The notes under the pieces are model-generated. The model did no database searches and was not told where the DNA came from. It saw only the letters and a list, made by a program, of their open reading frames with translations. From positions 186,001 to 250,000 of the forward strand of contig NZ_JASHIE010000004.1 in assembly GCF_030056655.1 (NCBI RefSeq): a stretch of DNA of 64,000 nt. Reading direction: 5' to 3'. This DNA is from Flectobacillus rivi. GTDB taxonomy: Bacteria > Bacteroidota > Bacteroidia > Cytophagales > Spirosomataceae. Shown piece after piece: positions 45,143 to 54,308 of the stretch. Numbering within the stretch: position 1 is the first letter of the stretch; every line of letters begins with the position of its first letter. The position numbers and the translations under genes are program-made.

Positions 45143-46432
45143 ATGAAATACTTACCAATAGATAGTCAACTGTTTGTAACAAACAGAGCTAGATTAAACC
45201 AGCTATTGAAACCAAAAGGTATAGCGATTTTCAACTCAAATGACATTATGCCGACCAATGCTGACGGTACAATGGGCTTCAGACAAAACTCTGATTTGTT
45301 TTATTTGAGTGGTATCGATCAAGAAGAAACGATTCTTTTGTTGTTTCCAGATGCTCCAGACCCACTTATGAGAGAAATTTTATTCCTACGTGAAACTTCA
45401 GATGTGATTGCGGTTTGGGAAGGATACAAATACACAAAAGAACATGCAAAAGAGGTTTCTGGCATTGAGACGATCTATTGGACTAGCCAATTCGAGCAAG
45501 TTTTGACTACCTTGGTATTTGAGGCAGAAGCCATTTATCTCAATACCAACGAACATATCCGTAATAGCTCTGAGGTACAAACACGCGATGCGAAGTTTAT
45601 CAACTGGGTAAAAGACCGTTATCCTTTACACCGTCTTGAGCGTGTGGCTCCATTGATGCACCATTTACGTGTTATCAAAAATCCTGTAGAGATTGCGCAA
45701 CTCAACGAAGCTATTCGTATTACAGAATTAGGTTTTAGAAGACTCTTGAATTTTGTAAAACCTGGTGTTACAGAATACGAAGTAGAAGCAGAACTTATCC
45801 ATGAGTTTGTAAGAAATCGCTCAAAAGGATTTGCATATCAGCCAATTATCGCTTCAGGTGCCAATGCTTGTGTATTGCACTACATCGAAAACAGCCGTAT
45901 TTGTAAAGATGGAGATTTGTTGTTGTTGGACGTAGCAGCCGAATATGCTAACTACAATGCGGACTTAACGCGTACTATTCCTGTCAATGGTCGTTATACA
46001 GCTCGTCAGCGTGCGGTATATGATGCTGTTCATCGTGCTTTCAAATTCGCTAAATCTATCATGCAGGTAGGTGTTTTATGGAGTGAATACCAACACGAAG
46101 TAGAAATGTTCATTGAATCTGAATTGATTGGATTAGGTTTGTTTGATAAAACTGATGTAAAAAATCAAAATCCAGAATCTCCTTTATTCAAAAAATACTT
46201 TATGCACGGAACATCACACCACTTAGGTTTGGATGTGCATGATGTATGGAGTCGCTACCGTCGTTTTGAGGCTGGAATGGTATTTACAATTGAGCCTGGG
46301 ATTTATATCCAAGAAGAAGGTCTGGGAGTTCGTCTCGAAAATAATATCCTTGTTACTGAGGATGGTAATATCGATTTGATGGGAAGCATTCCAATGGAAG
46401 CTGACGAAATCGAAAGCTTAATGAATGCCTAA
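45143..46432 (+). CDS. pepP: Xaa-Pro aminopeptidase (M24B)
   Basis: A 429-residue cytoplasmic metallopeptidase with an N-terminal creatinase-like domain (to about residue 170) and the pita-bread M24 domain. Its metal ligands appear in LLLDVAAEYANYNADLTRT (two Asp), HGTSHHLGLDVHD (His), TIEPGIYI (Glu) and VRLENNILV (Glu), as expected for aminopeptidase P, which cleaves N-terminal residues before proline. It is 18 bases downstream of the methyltransferase gene. Complete. Confidence 0.93.
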   Translation: MKYLPIDSQLFVTNRARLNQLLKPKGIAIFNSNDIMPTNADGTMGFRQNSDLFYLSGIDQEETILLLFPDAPDPLMREILFLRETSDVIAVWEGYKYTKEHAKEVSGIETIYWTSQFEQVLTTLVFEAEAIYLNTNEHIRNSSEVQTRDAKFINWVKDRYPLHRLERVAPLMHHLRVIKNPVEIAQLNEAIRITELGFRRLLNFVKPGVTEYEVEAELIHEFVRNRSKGFAYQPIIASGANACVLHYIENSRICKDGDLLLLDVAAEYANYNADLTRTIPVNGRYTARQRAVYDAVHRAFKFAKSIMQVGVLWSEYQHEVEMFIESELIGLGLFDKTDVKNQNPESPLFKKYFMHGTSHHLGLDVHDVWSRYRRFEAGMVFTIEPGIYIQEEGLGVRLENNILVTEDGNIDLMGSIPMEADEIESLMNA

Positions 46433-46484
46433 AAAGGCACAAAGTGGCAAAGGCACATAGGGACAAAGTGTCTTTGTTATTTTG

Positions 46485-46547
46485 GATTTGAGATTTCTGA
46501 TTTCGGAAGTGTTTGAAATATTTTTCCGAAATCAGAAATCCCAAATC
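46485..46547. repeat. Inverted repeat upstream of the glycosyltransferase gene
   Basis: 23-bp arms at 46485-46507 and 46525-46547 pair with one mismatch (core GATTTCTGATTTCGGA). Related words occur near 9880-9905. It forms a hairpin that may terminate the pepP transcript. The open frame at 46482 that crosses it is not a real extension of the next gene. Confidence 0.75.
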
Positions 46548-46583
46548 TGCAATAATTTAAAAACTCTTCACTCAGCACTCAAA

Positions 46584-47798
46584 ATGCCTTTCCCGACTAT
46601 TTTATTATTTGATTTAGATGCTTCTGGTCATCATTCTGAATATCTAGCACATTTGATTGAATATCAGTTAGAACATCGTCTACCTATCAAGTTAATAGCT
46701 TTGGTCAGTCCAATCTTTGCTAAAAAACACGTCAATCTTACCCAAAGAACATCGGTGGACACTTCGATTTTTGAGTGGAAATATATTTCTGAGGAAGAAT
46801 TTCAGCAGTATCAAACAGAAAATAATGTCATTAAACGTGGAGATTTTGAATGGGGATTATTCTGTAAATACGCTTCAGTGTTTCAAGCCCAACATGGTGT
46901 TTTGATGTATCTGGACCATTTACAATTGGCGATTTTACAAAAAGGCAATCAAGCTCCTTGTACTTTTTCTGGCATATTTTTTAGAACTACACTGACCAAT
47001 TATCGTCCTGATTCTTGGAAAGAACGTATCAATTTTATTCGTAAAAAATGGATGCTTCGTGGGTTACTTTTTTCTAAAAAGTTAACCAATCTTTACTGCC
47101 TTGACCCCTTTGCAGCTGAATATATTCAAGAAAAATGGCATAGTAACAAAGCATTGTATTTGCCTGACCCAGTCAAAACCTATCCATTTCCAGAGGAAGC
47201 TCCCGCTTTGCTCCGACAACAGTTAGGTATTGAACCGCATCGTAAGGTATTTCTTATTTTTGGTTTTTTGGATGAAAGAAAAGGAATCATTCCAACACTG
47301 GAGGCATTGCTTCAATTACCCCAAAAACAGCAACAAGATGCTTGCCTACTGCTAGTAGGCGGCTGGACTGCGGAAGAAAAAGATCGTTTTGAAGAAAAAT
47401 TAAAAGTAGTTGGAGCAGAAAAACACTTACAAATTGTTAAAGTTGATTATTTCGTGGAGCCCGAACTAATTCAACAATTCTTTGCCCTTTCTGATGTAAT
47501 TATGGGCTTGTATCAAAAACATATCGGTATGAGTGGTATCATGGTGCGCTCGGCTTTTGCTCAAAAACCGCTCTTAACTTATAATTACGGTTTGATGGGA
47601 GAACTTACCCGAAGAAATCAACTGGGAATTACCGTAGAGCCAAATAATCAAGAAGAGTTACAAGAAAAAATACAATTTTTGATAAGTCAATCAAAAACTG
47701 TCGGAAATCAGACCATGATGAAAGAGTTTTCTGACCATCATCAGGTAAAATTTTTCGCAGAATGTATCTTCAAAAAAAATAAAAAAATATTATCCTGA
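46584..47798 (+). CDS. GT-B glycosyltransferase (GT4-like)
   Basis: A 404-residue protein from the ATG at 46584 (MPFPTILLFDLDASGHHSEY); the frame continues upstream only through the inverted repeat. The C-terminal half has the GT-B nucleotide-sugar domain: FLIFGFLDERKGIIPTLEAL, LLLVGGWT and the acceptor/donor segment SDVIMGLYQKHIGMSGIMVR, but not the classic EGFGLxxxE of GT4, so it is a divergent member. It may glycosylate an envelope glycan or lipid. It stands before pyrG without an operon link. Confidence 0.78.
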   Translation: MPFPTILLFDLDASGHHSEYLAHLIEYQLEHRLPIKLIALVSPIFAKKHVNLTQRTSVDTSIFEWKYISEEEFQQYQTENNVIKRGDFEWGLFCKYASVFQAQHGVLMYLDHLQLAILQKGNQAPCTFSGIFFRTTLTNYRPDSWKERINFIRKKWMLRGLLFSKKLTNLYCLDPFAAEYIQEKWHSNKALYLPDPVKTYPFPEEAPALLRQQLGIEPHRKVFLIFGFLDERKGIIPTLEALLQLPQKQQQDACLLLVGGWTAEEKDRFEEKLKVVGAEKHLQIVKVDYFVEPELIQQFFALSDVIMGLYQKHIGMSGIMVRSAFAQKPLLTYNYGLMGELTRRNQLGITVEPNNQEELQEKIQFLISQSKTVGNQTMMKEFSDHHQVKFFAECIFKKNKKILS

Positions 47799-47857
47799 AA
47801 ATCAGGCACTTCAAAAAAACTTAGCCCCTTTACACTTAGAGTTCTAAGTAATTTTCT

Positions 47858-47865
47858 TACCTTTG
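47858..47865 (+). promoter_or_regulatory. -7 promoter element and leader of pyrG
   Basis: TACCTTTG matches the consensus. It predicts a leader of about 105 bases before the pyrG ATG at 47977, with a small hairpin (ATGAAC TTTC GTTCAT, 47930-47945). Confidence 0.6.
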
Positions 47866-47976
47866 TATCCCGTAACCATAGTTTCGGATTTTCTAAAATG
47901 AAATCTTCTTTGGGAAATCTGAAACGTCCATGAACTTTCGTTCATCGGAAAATTCACAAATCAATCATTTCTTACA

Positions 47977-49629
47977 ATGTCAGGTAAAGGGCAACCTAAA
48001 ACCGCGAAATACATCTTTGTTACGGGCGGTGTGACTTCTTCATTAGGCAAAGGTATTATTGCCTCATCATTAGCAAAACTTCTGCAAGCCAGAGGATTAT
48101 CGGTAACTATTCAAAAATTTGACCCGTATATCAATATCGATCCGGGTACACTTAACCCTTATGAGCATGGGGAGTGTTATGTAACCAACGATGGCGCTGA
48201 AACTGACCTTGACTTGGGTCACTATGAGCGTTTCTTGGGCGTACCAACTTCACAAGCAAACAACATTACAACTGGTCGTATTTACTACAATGTAATCACA
48301 AAGGAACGTCGTGGTGATTATTTGGGTAAAACCGTTCAAGTAGTTCCTCACATCACGGATGAAATCAAAAGAAGCATCTTGTTGTTGGGCGAAACTGGTG
48401 AATACGACGTCGTAATCACTGAAATCGGTGGTTGCGTGGGTGACATCGAGTCACTTCCATTTATTGAGGCTACTCGTCAATTAAAATGGGATTTAGGTGA
48501 GAAAAACACGTTGTTTATCCACCTAACATTGGTTCCATATTTGGCATCAGCGGGTGAGCTTAAAACAAAACCAACTCAACACTCAGTACGTCAATTGTCA
48601 GAATCTGGTATTCAGCCTGATATTTTGGTATGTCGTACAGAGCATCCTCTTCCACAAGATATGCGTCGCAAAATTGCCCTATTCTGCAACGTATCTGCCA
48701 ACGATGTGATTGAGGCTATGGACGCTGAGACTATCTATGATGTACCTTTATTGATGCGTAAAGAAAAATTAGACGCAAGAGTATTGTACAAATTAGATAT
48801 TTACAATGACCGTGATGCAGACTTAGACCAATGGAAAGCGTTCTTGGGTAAATTGAAAAACCCTACAGAACAAATCACGATCGGTTTGGTTGGTAAATAT
48901 GTAGAATTGAAAGACTCGTATAAATCTATTGCTGAAGCAATTATTCACGCGGGTGCGGTTTGTGAAACAAAAGTAAATATTCGTTGGATTTCTTCTGAAA
49001 CGCTAATCGATGCTGGTTATGAAAGCAGATTGGCTAACTTGGATGGTATCTTGGTAGCGCCAGGTTTTGGTGAGCGTGGTATCGAAGGTAAAATCAACGC
49101 TGTAAAATATGCCCGTGAGCACAAAATTCCATTCTTTGGTATTTGCTTGGGTATGCAATGTGCCGTAATCGAGTTTTCTCGTAACGTATTGGGTCTTGCT
49201 GAGGCACACTCTTCAGAAATGAATCCTGAAACAGCACATCCTGTAATCGACATCATGGCTGAGCAAAAGGATATTACCAACAAAGGTGGTACAATGCGTT
49301 TGGGTGCTTATGGTTGTAAAATCGAAAAAGGCTCATTGGCTCATAGTATCTACGGAAAATTGAATATCCAAGAGCGTCACCGTCACCGTTATGAGTTCAA
49401 CAATAATTATTTTGAACAAATCAAAGCGGCTGGAATGGTTCCTACAGGTATCAATACAGACTCTGGTTTGGTAGAGATTGTTGAAATCAAAGATCATCCA
49501 TTCTTTATTGGTGTTCAATTCCACCCAGAATATAAATCAACGGTGGTAAATCCTGCTCCGTTGTTCGTACATTTTGTAAAAGCGGCTTTAAAAAATGCTT
49601 CTCCAGTAACAAAAGGAACAAGTAAATAA
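47977..49629 (+). CDS. pyrG: CTP synthase
   Basis: A 550-residue, full-length enzyme making CTP from UTP, ATP and glutamine. The N-terminal synthetase domain begins KYIFVTGGVTSSLGKGI (residues 10 to about 275). The C-terminal class I glutamine amidotransferase domain has the nucleophile in GICLGMQC (Cys390) and His/Glu in FHPEYKS. All catalytic parts are intact. It is followed by a short GC-rich terminator and precedes yidC across a 454-base gap. Confidence 0.98.
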   Translation: MSGKGQPKTAKYIFVTGGVTSSLGKGIIASSLAKLLQARGLSVTIQKFDPYINIDPGTLNPYEHGECYVTNDGAETDLDLGHYERFLGVPTSQANNITTGRIYYNVITKERRGDYLGKTVQVVPHITDEIKRSILLLGETGEYDVVITEIGGCVGDIESLPFIEATRQLKWDLGEKNTLFIHLTLVPYLASAGELKTKPTQHSVRQLSESGIQPDILVCRTEHPLPQDMRRKIALFCNVSANDVIEAMDAETIYDVPLLMRKEKLDARVLYKLDIYNDRDADLDQWKAFLGKLKNPTEQITIGLVGKYVELKDSYKSIAEAIIHAGAVCETKVNIRWISSETLIDAGYESRLANLDGILVAPGFGERGIEGKINAVKYAREHKIPFFGICLGMQCAVIEFSRNVLGLAEAHSSEMNPETAHPVIDIMAEQKDITNKGGTMRLGAYGCKIEKGSLAHSIYGKLNIQERHRHRYEFNNNYFEQIKAAGMVPTGINTDSGLVEIVEIKDHPFFIGVQFHPEYKSTVVNPAPLFVHFVKAALKNASPVTKGTSK

Positions 49630-49669
49630 CCTTTTGTAAAAAAATACAGCTAAAAAGCCAAGTTCTTTG

Positions 49670-49701
49670 TAATTTTGCACCGCCAAAGTCGAGGCGGTGC
49701 A
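49670..49701 (+). terminator. pyrG terminator overlapped by a promoter-like TAATTTTG
   Basis: The hairpin TGCACCGCC/GGCGGTGCA is at about 49678-49701 and is followed by TTTTTATTTC. TAATTTTG (49670-49677) abuts it, and the 14-mer TGTAATTTTGCACC is identical to the one in the promoter at 32416-32429. Confidence 0.7.
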
Positions 49702-50083
49702 TTTTTATTTCTTTACCATTCGATTTTGACGATTTTAAATATATTGAGGCTGTTTAAACTTTGGGAAATTGCTTGCGTAAGCAATGAATTTATACTGTTA
49801 CTATTTGAGCGAATCGAGGTGGAACGCCACACCGATTATAAATTCTTGACTTTCTTTTGCTACTTTTCTTGTGTCAAGACAAGAAAAGTAGGGCTTTGCG
49901 AAGAGAAAAAATAGTATTTATATACAAACTAAACATTTATTTAACCTTATTCTCAATACGAAAAGACTAGCCAACAGTTACTTTTGTTTTTGCCACAAAA
50001 TACCAAGGTCAAACTTTTAAATACTACAATTCCAAAAATAACTAGCCTTTTAAAAATGAAAGGCACTTTTAAACAAATACCAA
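49702..50083. other. Intergenic region before yidC with a structured repeat-like block
   Basis: It contains small hairpins at 49768-49785 (ATTGCTT GCGT AAGCAAT) and 49860-49891 (13-bp perfect stem, CTACTTTTCTTGT and its complement). The block 49768-49891 between them contains no ORF and has the look of a dispersed Bacteroidota intergenic repeat. The final 190 bases are AT-rich leader for yidC. Confidence 0.5.
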
Positions 50084-51931
50084 ATGGATAGAAATCAAGT
50101 CACGGGGCTATTATTGCTGATGGGGATGTTGCTGGGGTACCAGTTTTTCTTTGCTCCGAAAGAAGAACCAAAACAAGCACAAAAGGCGCAAGTTGCACAA
50201 ACTACTGTACACAAAACAGTAGCTCCAACTACTGATACTGTAGCTTTGAAGGCCGCAGCGGGTGATTTTGCGACGGCGGCTACTGGTGTAGCGCAAGATG
50301 TGGTTCTTGAAAACAAAGACATCAAAGTTACTTTCTCTACGCAAGGTGGTAAAGTAAAACAAGTATTGCTCAAGCACTACAAAACATATAATGATTTTGC
50401 GGCTCATAAAGAAAATCCTTTGACTATTTATGATGAAGCATTCGACAAACTTTCTTTCGAACTAGCTACTACAAAAGGTAATGTAGACATCAACAAGTTG
50501 TTCTTTACTACCCAATCAAAAGGTGGTGTGGTAGCTGAGGGTCAAAAACAATCTGTAACGTTTACATTGGCTCTAGCAAACGGTCAGTCTATCGAACAGA
50601 CTTATACTTTGGCTGGTGAAGGTTTCTTAGTTGACCAAAACACTCAAATCAAAGGATTGGACGGTTTGTTGAAAAGCCAAACTGCTAAAATCAACTGGAT
50701 TGAAGAGGTTCGTCCAACAGAAAAAGATTTAAACGAAAACCGTAAGGCTACTGTTAACTACCTAATCGCTGAAGGTGAAGAGTTTGACCAGTTGACAGAA
50801 AACCCTACAAGTGCCAACGATGCTACAGTTGAAAAGCCATTAAATTGGTTGACATTCAAGAAAAAGTACTTCTTGTCAGGTTTTATTGCTAAAAACACCC
50901 CTATTACTAAAGCACAAATTTGGGCAACACCAAATCCACAAGATTCGGTTAATATCAAAACATTGCGTGCTAACATGGAGGTTTCTTTGGCAGATATGAA
51001 AGCTGGTAAAGGACAATATCAATGGTATTTTGGTCCAAACGACTACAACAAAATCAAAGAAATTGCTCCTGCATTTGGTCGTAACGTAAAATTGAGTTAT
51101 GATATTTTCTTACCAATTACACGTTATGTTTTTGTTCCATTGTTCAATGTCCTTGAAACAGTGTTTAGCAATTATGGTTTATTGATTATTGCTTTGGTGT
51201 TGGTGATTAAGTTTGCCTTGTTGCCATTGACATACAAATCGTATGTAAGTATGGCAAAAATGCGTATTCTTCAACCAGAATTGAATGCTATCAAAGAAAA
51301 GATAGGTGACGATGCAGCTAAATTGCAACAAGCTCAAATGAAATTGTATGGTGAAGTAGGTGTAAGTCCATTGAGTGGTTGCGTGCCTGTGTTAGCTACC
51401 ATGCCAATTTTGATGGCGGTATTTATGTTGTTCCCTAACTTGATTAACCTTCGTCAGGAGGCATTCTTGTGGGCAAATGACCTTTCTACTTATGACTCTG
51501 TGTGGGATTTGCCATTTAGCATTCCTTTTTACGGTAACCACGTCAGTTTGTTTACTTTGTTGATGACCCTTTCGAGTATTGCATACGGTTATTACAACAA
51601 CCAAAATACACCAGATCAAGTAGGTCAGCCAATCGATATGAAGAAAATGGCTTATATCACGCCAGTAATCTTTATGTTCGTGATGAACTCACTTCCTGCA
51701 GGTATGAGCTTCTATTACTTTGTCTCTAACTTAGTAACGATTTTACAACAAATCGGTATTCGTAAGTTTGTTGACGAAGATAAAATCAAACAGATTTTGG
51801 AAGACAACCGTAAGAAAATCGCTGCTGGTGGAGGTAAAAAATCTCGTTTCTCAGAATATTTGCAAAAGCAAATGAAAGCTGCTGAAGAAATGCAGAAACA
51901 GCAAAACGATGATAAGAAGAAGAAAAAATAA
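50084..51931 (+). CDS. yidC: Membrane protein insertase YidC
   Basis: A 615-residue protein. An N-terminal membrane helix (VTGLLLLMGMLLGYQFFFAP) is followed by the large periplasmic beta-sandwich (about residues 70-345). The conserved C-terminal insertase core has several helices (NYGLLIIALVLVIKFALLPL, VSPLSGCVPVLATMPILMAV, LPAGMSFYYFVSNLVTILQQ) and ends in a lysine-rich tail that may contact the ribosome. It inserts and folds inner-membrane proteins with or without SecYEG. It stands alone, not in the rpmH-rnpA cluster. Complete. Confidence 0.97.
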   Translation: MDRNQVTGLLLLMGMLLGYQFFFAPKEEPKQAQKAQVAQTTVHKTVAPTTDTVALKAAAGDFATAATGVAQDVVLENKDIKVTFSTQGGKVKQVLLKHYKTYNDFAAHKENPLTIYDEAFDKLSFELATTKGNVDINKLFFTTQSKGGVVAEGQKQSVTFTLALANGQSIEQTYTLAGEGFLVDQNTQIKGLDGLLKSQTAKINWIEEVRPTEKDLNENRKATVNYLIAEGEEFDQLTENPTSANDATVEKPLNWLTFKKKYFLSGFIAKNTPITKAQIWATPNPQDSVNIKTLRANMEVSLADMKAGKGQYQWYFGPNDYNKIKEIAPAFGRNVKLSYDIFLPITRYVFVPLFNVLETVFSNYGLLIIALVLVIKFALLPLTYKSYVSMAKMRILQPELNAIKEKIGDDAAKLQQAQMKLYGEVGVSPLSGCVPVLATMPILMAVFMLFPNLINLRQEAFLWANDLSTYDSVWDLPFSIPFYGNHVSLFTLLMTLSSIAYGYYNNQNTPDQVGQPIDMKKMAYITPVIFMFVMNSLPAGMSFYYFVSNLVTILQQIGIRKFVDEDKIKQILEDNRKKIAAGGGKKSRFSEYLQKQMKAAEEMQKQQNDDKKKKK

Positions 51932-51985
51932 TTATCTGATTTGAGAATTTGAAAATTCGATAATTTGAAAATTATTAATTAATAT

Positions 51986-52034
51986 AAGAATGTCTTCATT
52001 GAGAACTAAATTGTTTCTCAATGAAGACATTCTT
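51986..52034 (+). terminator. yidC terminator
   Basis: A 20-bp perfect stem (AAGAATGTCTTCATTGAGAA and its complement) with a nine-base loop, followed by TTTTT. It is flanked on both sides by ATTTGAAAATT-type words in inverted orientation, which suggests a larger dispersed repeat. Confidence 0.9.
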
Positions 52035-52085
52035 TTTTTCTTAAATTCTACAATTTTCAAATCTTCAAATCCCCAAATTTCCAAA

Positions 52086-52535
52086 TTAATCTTTCAGCAT
52101 TTCTATATGCTCAATACCATCTTCGAGATAAATTTCGCTTGTTTGAACAAAGCCAAAAGATTCGTAAAATCCCTTTAGATACAACTGTGCTCCTATCTTG
52201 ATAGATGAGCCGTAAAGTTCTTCAGCCAATTCGATAGAATTTCTCATTAATTCCTTTCCTACGCCATATTTTCTTACTCTAGGAGAAGTTACCACCCGTC
52301 CAATAGACGCCTCTTCATAGGATAACCCTGGAGGAACGATGCGAGTATAGGCTACAATCTGTTGAGTTTCAGTATCAAATCCCATTAGGTGATGACATTT
52401 AAAGTCCTTATCATCAAGATCTTGAAACGGACAATTTTGCTCCACAATAAACACTTCGCAACGTAACTGCAAGATTTGATAAAGTTCTGTCGTGCTGAGA
52501 TTTCTAAAATGTTTATAGTACCAGTTCAAATTCAT
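52086..52535 (-). CDS. ElaA-type GNAT acetyltransferase
   Basis: A 149-residue GNAT protein. ElaA hallmarks are LYQILQLRCEVFIVEQNCPF near the N-terminus, IGRVVTSPRVRKYGVGKELM (acetyl-CoA binding, about residues 85-105) and YLKGFYESFGFVQ near the end. ElaA proteins are common and their substrates unknown. It is convergent with yidC and divergent from the LpoA-like gene. Monocistronic. Confidence 0.88.
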   Translation of the reverse strand: MNLNWYYKHFRNLSTTELYQILQLRCEVFIVEQNCPFQDLDDKDFKCHHLMGFDTETQQIVAYTRIVPPGLSYEEASIGRVVTSPRVRKYGVGKELMRNSIELAEELYGSSIKIGAQLYLKGFYESFGFVQTSEIYLEDGIEHIEMLKD

Positions 52536-52635
52536 AAGAGGATAATTAATAGTTTGTGATTTTAGGTTGACAATAGTAAATTTAATAATAATGTCATCAA
52601 TTACCCCAACTTAATCGGCATTCGTCAAAGTTTAT

Positions 52636-52643
52636 TATATTTG
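52636..52643 (+). promoter_or_regulatory. -7 promoter element of the LpoA-like gene
   Basis: TATATTTG (52636-52643) is a consensus match 24 bases before the ATG at 52667; no clear TTG is found at the -33 distance. Confidence 0.55.
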
Positions 52644-52666
52644 TACAATCACAAATTCCATGAATT

Positions 52667-54274
52667 ATGAAGAAATTATTGTTAGGAGTGTTACTTGTGG
52701 CATCATCCTACGGCTTCAGTCAGGCACAAAATAATCTGTCAGAATATGAAGCTCAGTATCAAAAAGCCTTACTTTTCTATCAAAACAATGATTTTGAAAA
52801 AGCTAGAATCGCCTTTAGCCAGCTAAGTAACCTTCGTTTTAATAATCCTATTGTTCCTTATTCTTACTATTTTCAAGCTTTGGCTGCCATCAAAGTCGGA
52901 AAATATGCCGAGGCAGAATCTAGTTTACAGAATCTTCAATTAAGATACCCAAACTGGGAGAAAAATGAAGAAGTAGCCTATCTCTATGCAACCATTGCGT
53001 TTGAGAATAAAGATTATGCAAAAGGACTTCAGATTGCCAATGCCATTAACTCCGATTCTCTTAAAAATGATTTAAAGGATCTGAAGAGAAATTTCCTTTC
53101 AGAAATTACTGACCCCAAAAAATTAACCTCATTGAGTGAACAATTTCCTGAAGAAATATTGCTAAAAGAACGTATCCAAGCCAAATCTTCTGAAATGTCT
53201 TCAACCAAAGACCTACAGCAATATCGCTTGAATAAGGGATTTCTTAATTTTGCTTTTTTACTCCCAGTAAACATCGACGAACTATCGCCTGACCATCCAC
53301 GTCGCTCCAACCAATATGTCTTAGATATGTATCAAGGAGCAAAACTGGCAAAAGCACAATTACAAAAGGAAAAAATTAATGTTAACCTTCAGGTATATGA
53401 TATTTCCAACGAAGGTGATCAAATGCTCGAAGTATTGAATAATGCGTATTTCCAAACTACCGATTTACTGATTGGACCGTTGTACGCTGAAAGTAACAAG
53501 TTGGCAAATGCCTATTGTGAGAGTTATCAAATACCGCTTATCAACCCTATTTCTAATAATGAAAAGCTATTAGATATCTTCGATAAGTCATTTTTAGCGC
53601 AACCATCTGTCAAAATGCAAGCCATCAAAGCTGCGGAATATGTGACAAAACAGGCATTTTTAGGACGCAATGCTGCTATTTATTATACTTCATCAAGCAC
53701 AGACTCTCTGTTAGCAGAAGCGTATAAACAAGTACTCGTTAAAAAGGGTTACGATATTGAAGCATTTGTGAAAGTAACCGCCAACTCAGAAGTGATTGCT
53801 AGCAAAATTCCGGATAAAAAACTTAGCCATGTTTTTTTGGCAACTTCTGACAAAAAAGCAGGTTTGGCAATGCTCACAGCTTTACAGAAAGATTTATCAA
53901 CCCCGCTTGTTACCACTGCTGAGGCTTTTCAATCAAGTAATTTGAGTGGCGCTACCGTAGCAGGTAGAGAAATTTACTGTATCGATCCTGAGTTTATCGA
54001 CAACGAAAATCCAGAAGTAGATAAATTTAAAAAAGAATATTTTGCCAAATATGGAAGCATTCCTTCCTATTATTCGTTCTGTGGATATGATATGACTTTG
54101 TTTTGGGGTAGAGTTCTTTCTAAATATGGTATAAACTTCAAAAAAGGGTTAGACGATTTAGATACCTACAAACAATCTTTTTCAACGTCAGGATACGATT
54201 ACACGCAATCTCAAGATAACCAAGTAGTACCCATTACTACTTTCCAAAATTATAAATTTGTATTAGCTAAATAG
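52667..54274 (+). CDS. TPR plus periplasmic-binding-fold protein, LpoA-like
   Basis: A 535-residue secreted protein with a signal peptide (MKKLLLGVLLVASSYGFSQA), an N-terminal TPR region (about residues 25-190; YQKALLFYQNNDFEKARIAF) and a C-terminal type 1 periplasmic binding domain (about residues 195-535; NFAFLLPVNIDE, DLLIGPLYAESN, HVFLATSDKKA). This order is that of LpoA, the outer-membrane activator of penicillin-binding proteins, though LivK-like binding proteins share the second half. No lipobox is seen, unlike enterobacterial LpoA. It lies 34 bases before hemL and may be co-transcribed. Confidence 0.75.
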   Translation: MKKLLLGVLLVASSYGFSQAQNNLSEYEAQYQKALLFYQNNDFEKARIAFSQLSNLRFNNPIVPYSYYFQALAAIKVGKYAEAESSLQNLQLRYPNWEKNEEVAYLYATIAFENKDYAKGLQIANAINSDSLKNDLKDLKRNFLSEITDPKKLTSLSEQFPEEILLKERIQAKSSEMSSTKDLQQYRLNKGFLNFAFLLPVNIDELSPDHPRRSNQYVLDMYQGAKLAKAQLQKEKINVNLQVYDISNEGDQMLEVLNNAYFQTTDLLIGPLYAESNKLANAYCESYQIPLINPISNNEKLLDIFDKSFLAQPSVKMQAIKAAEYVTKQAFLGRNAAIYYTSSSTDSLLAEAYKQVLVKKGYDIEAFVKVTANSEVIASKIPDKKLSHVFLATSDKKAGLAMLTALQKDLSTPLVTTAEAFQSSNLSGATVAGREIYCIDPEFIDNENPEVDKFKKEYFAKYGSIPSYYSFCGYDMTLFWGRVLSKYGINFKKGLDDLDTYKQSFSTSGYDYTQSQDNQVVPITTFQNYKFVLAK

Positions 54275-54308
54275 TGCATGGGCTACCATCGCATTAATTT
54301 TTGACAAA

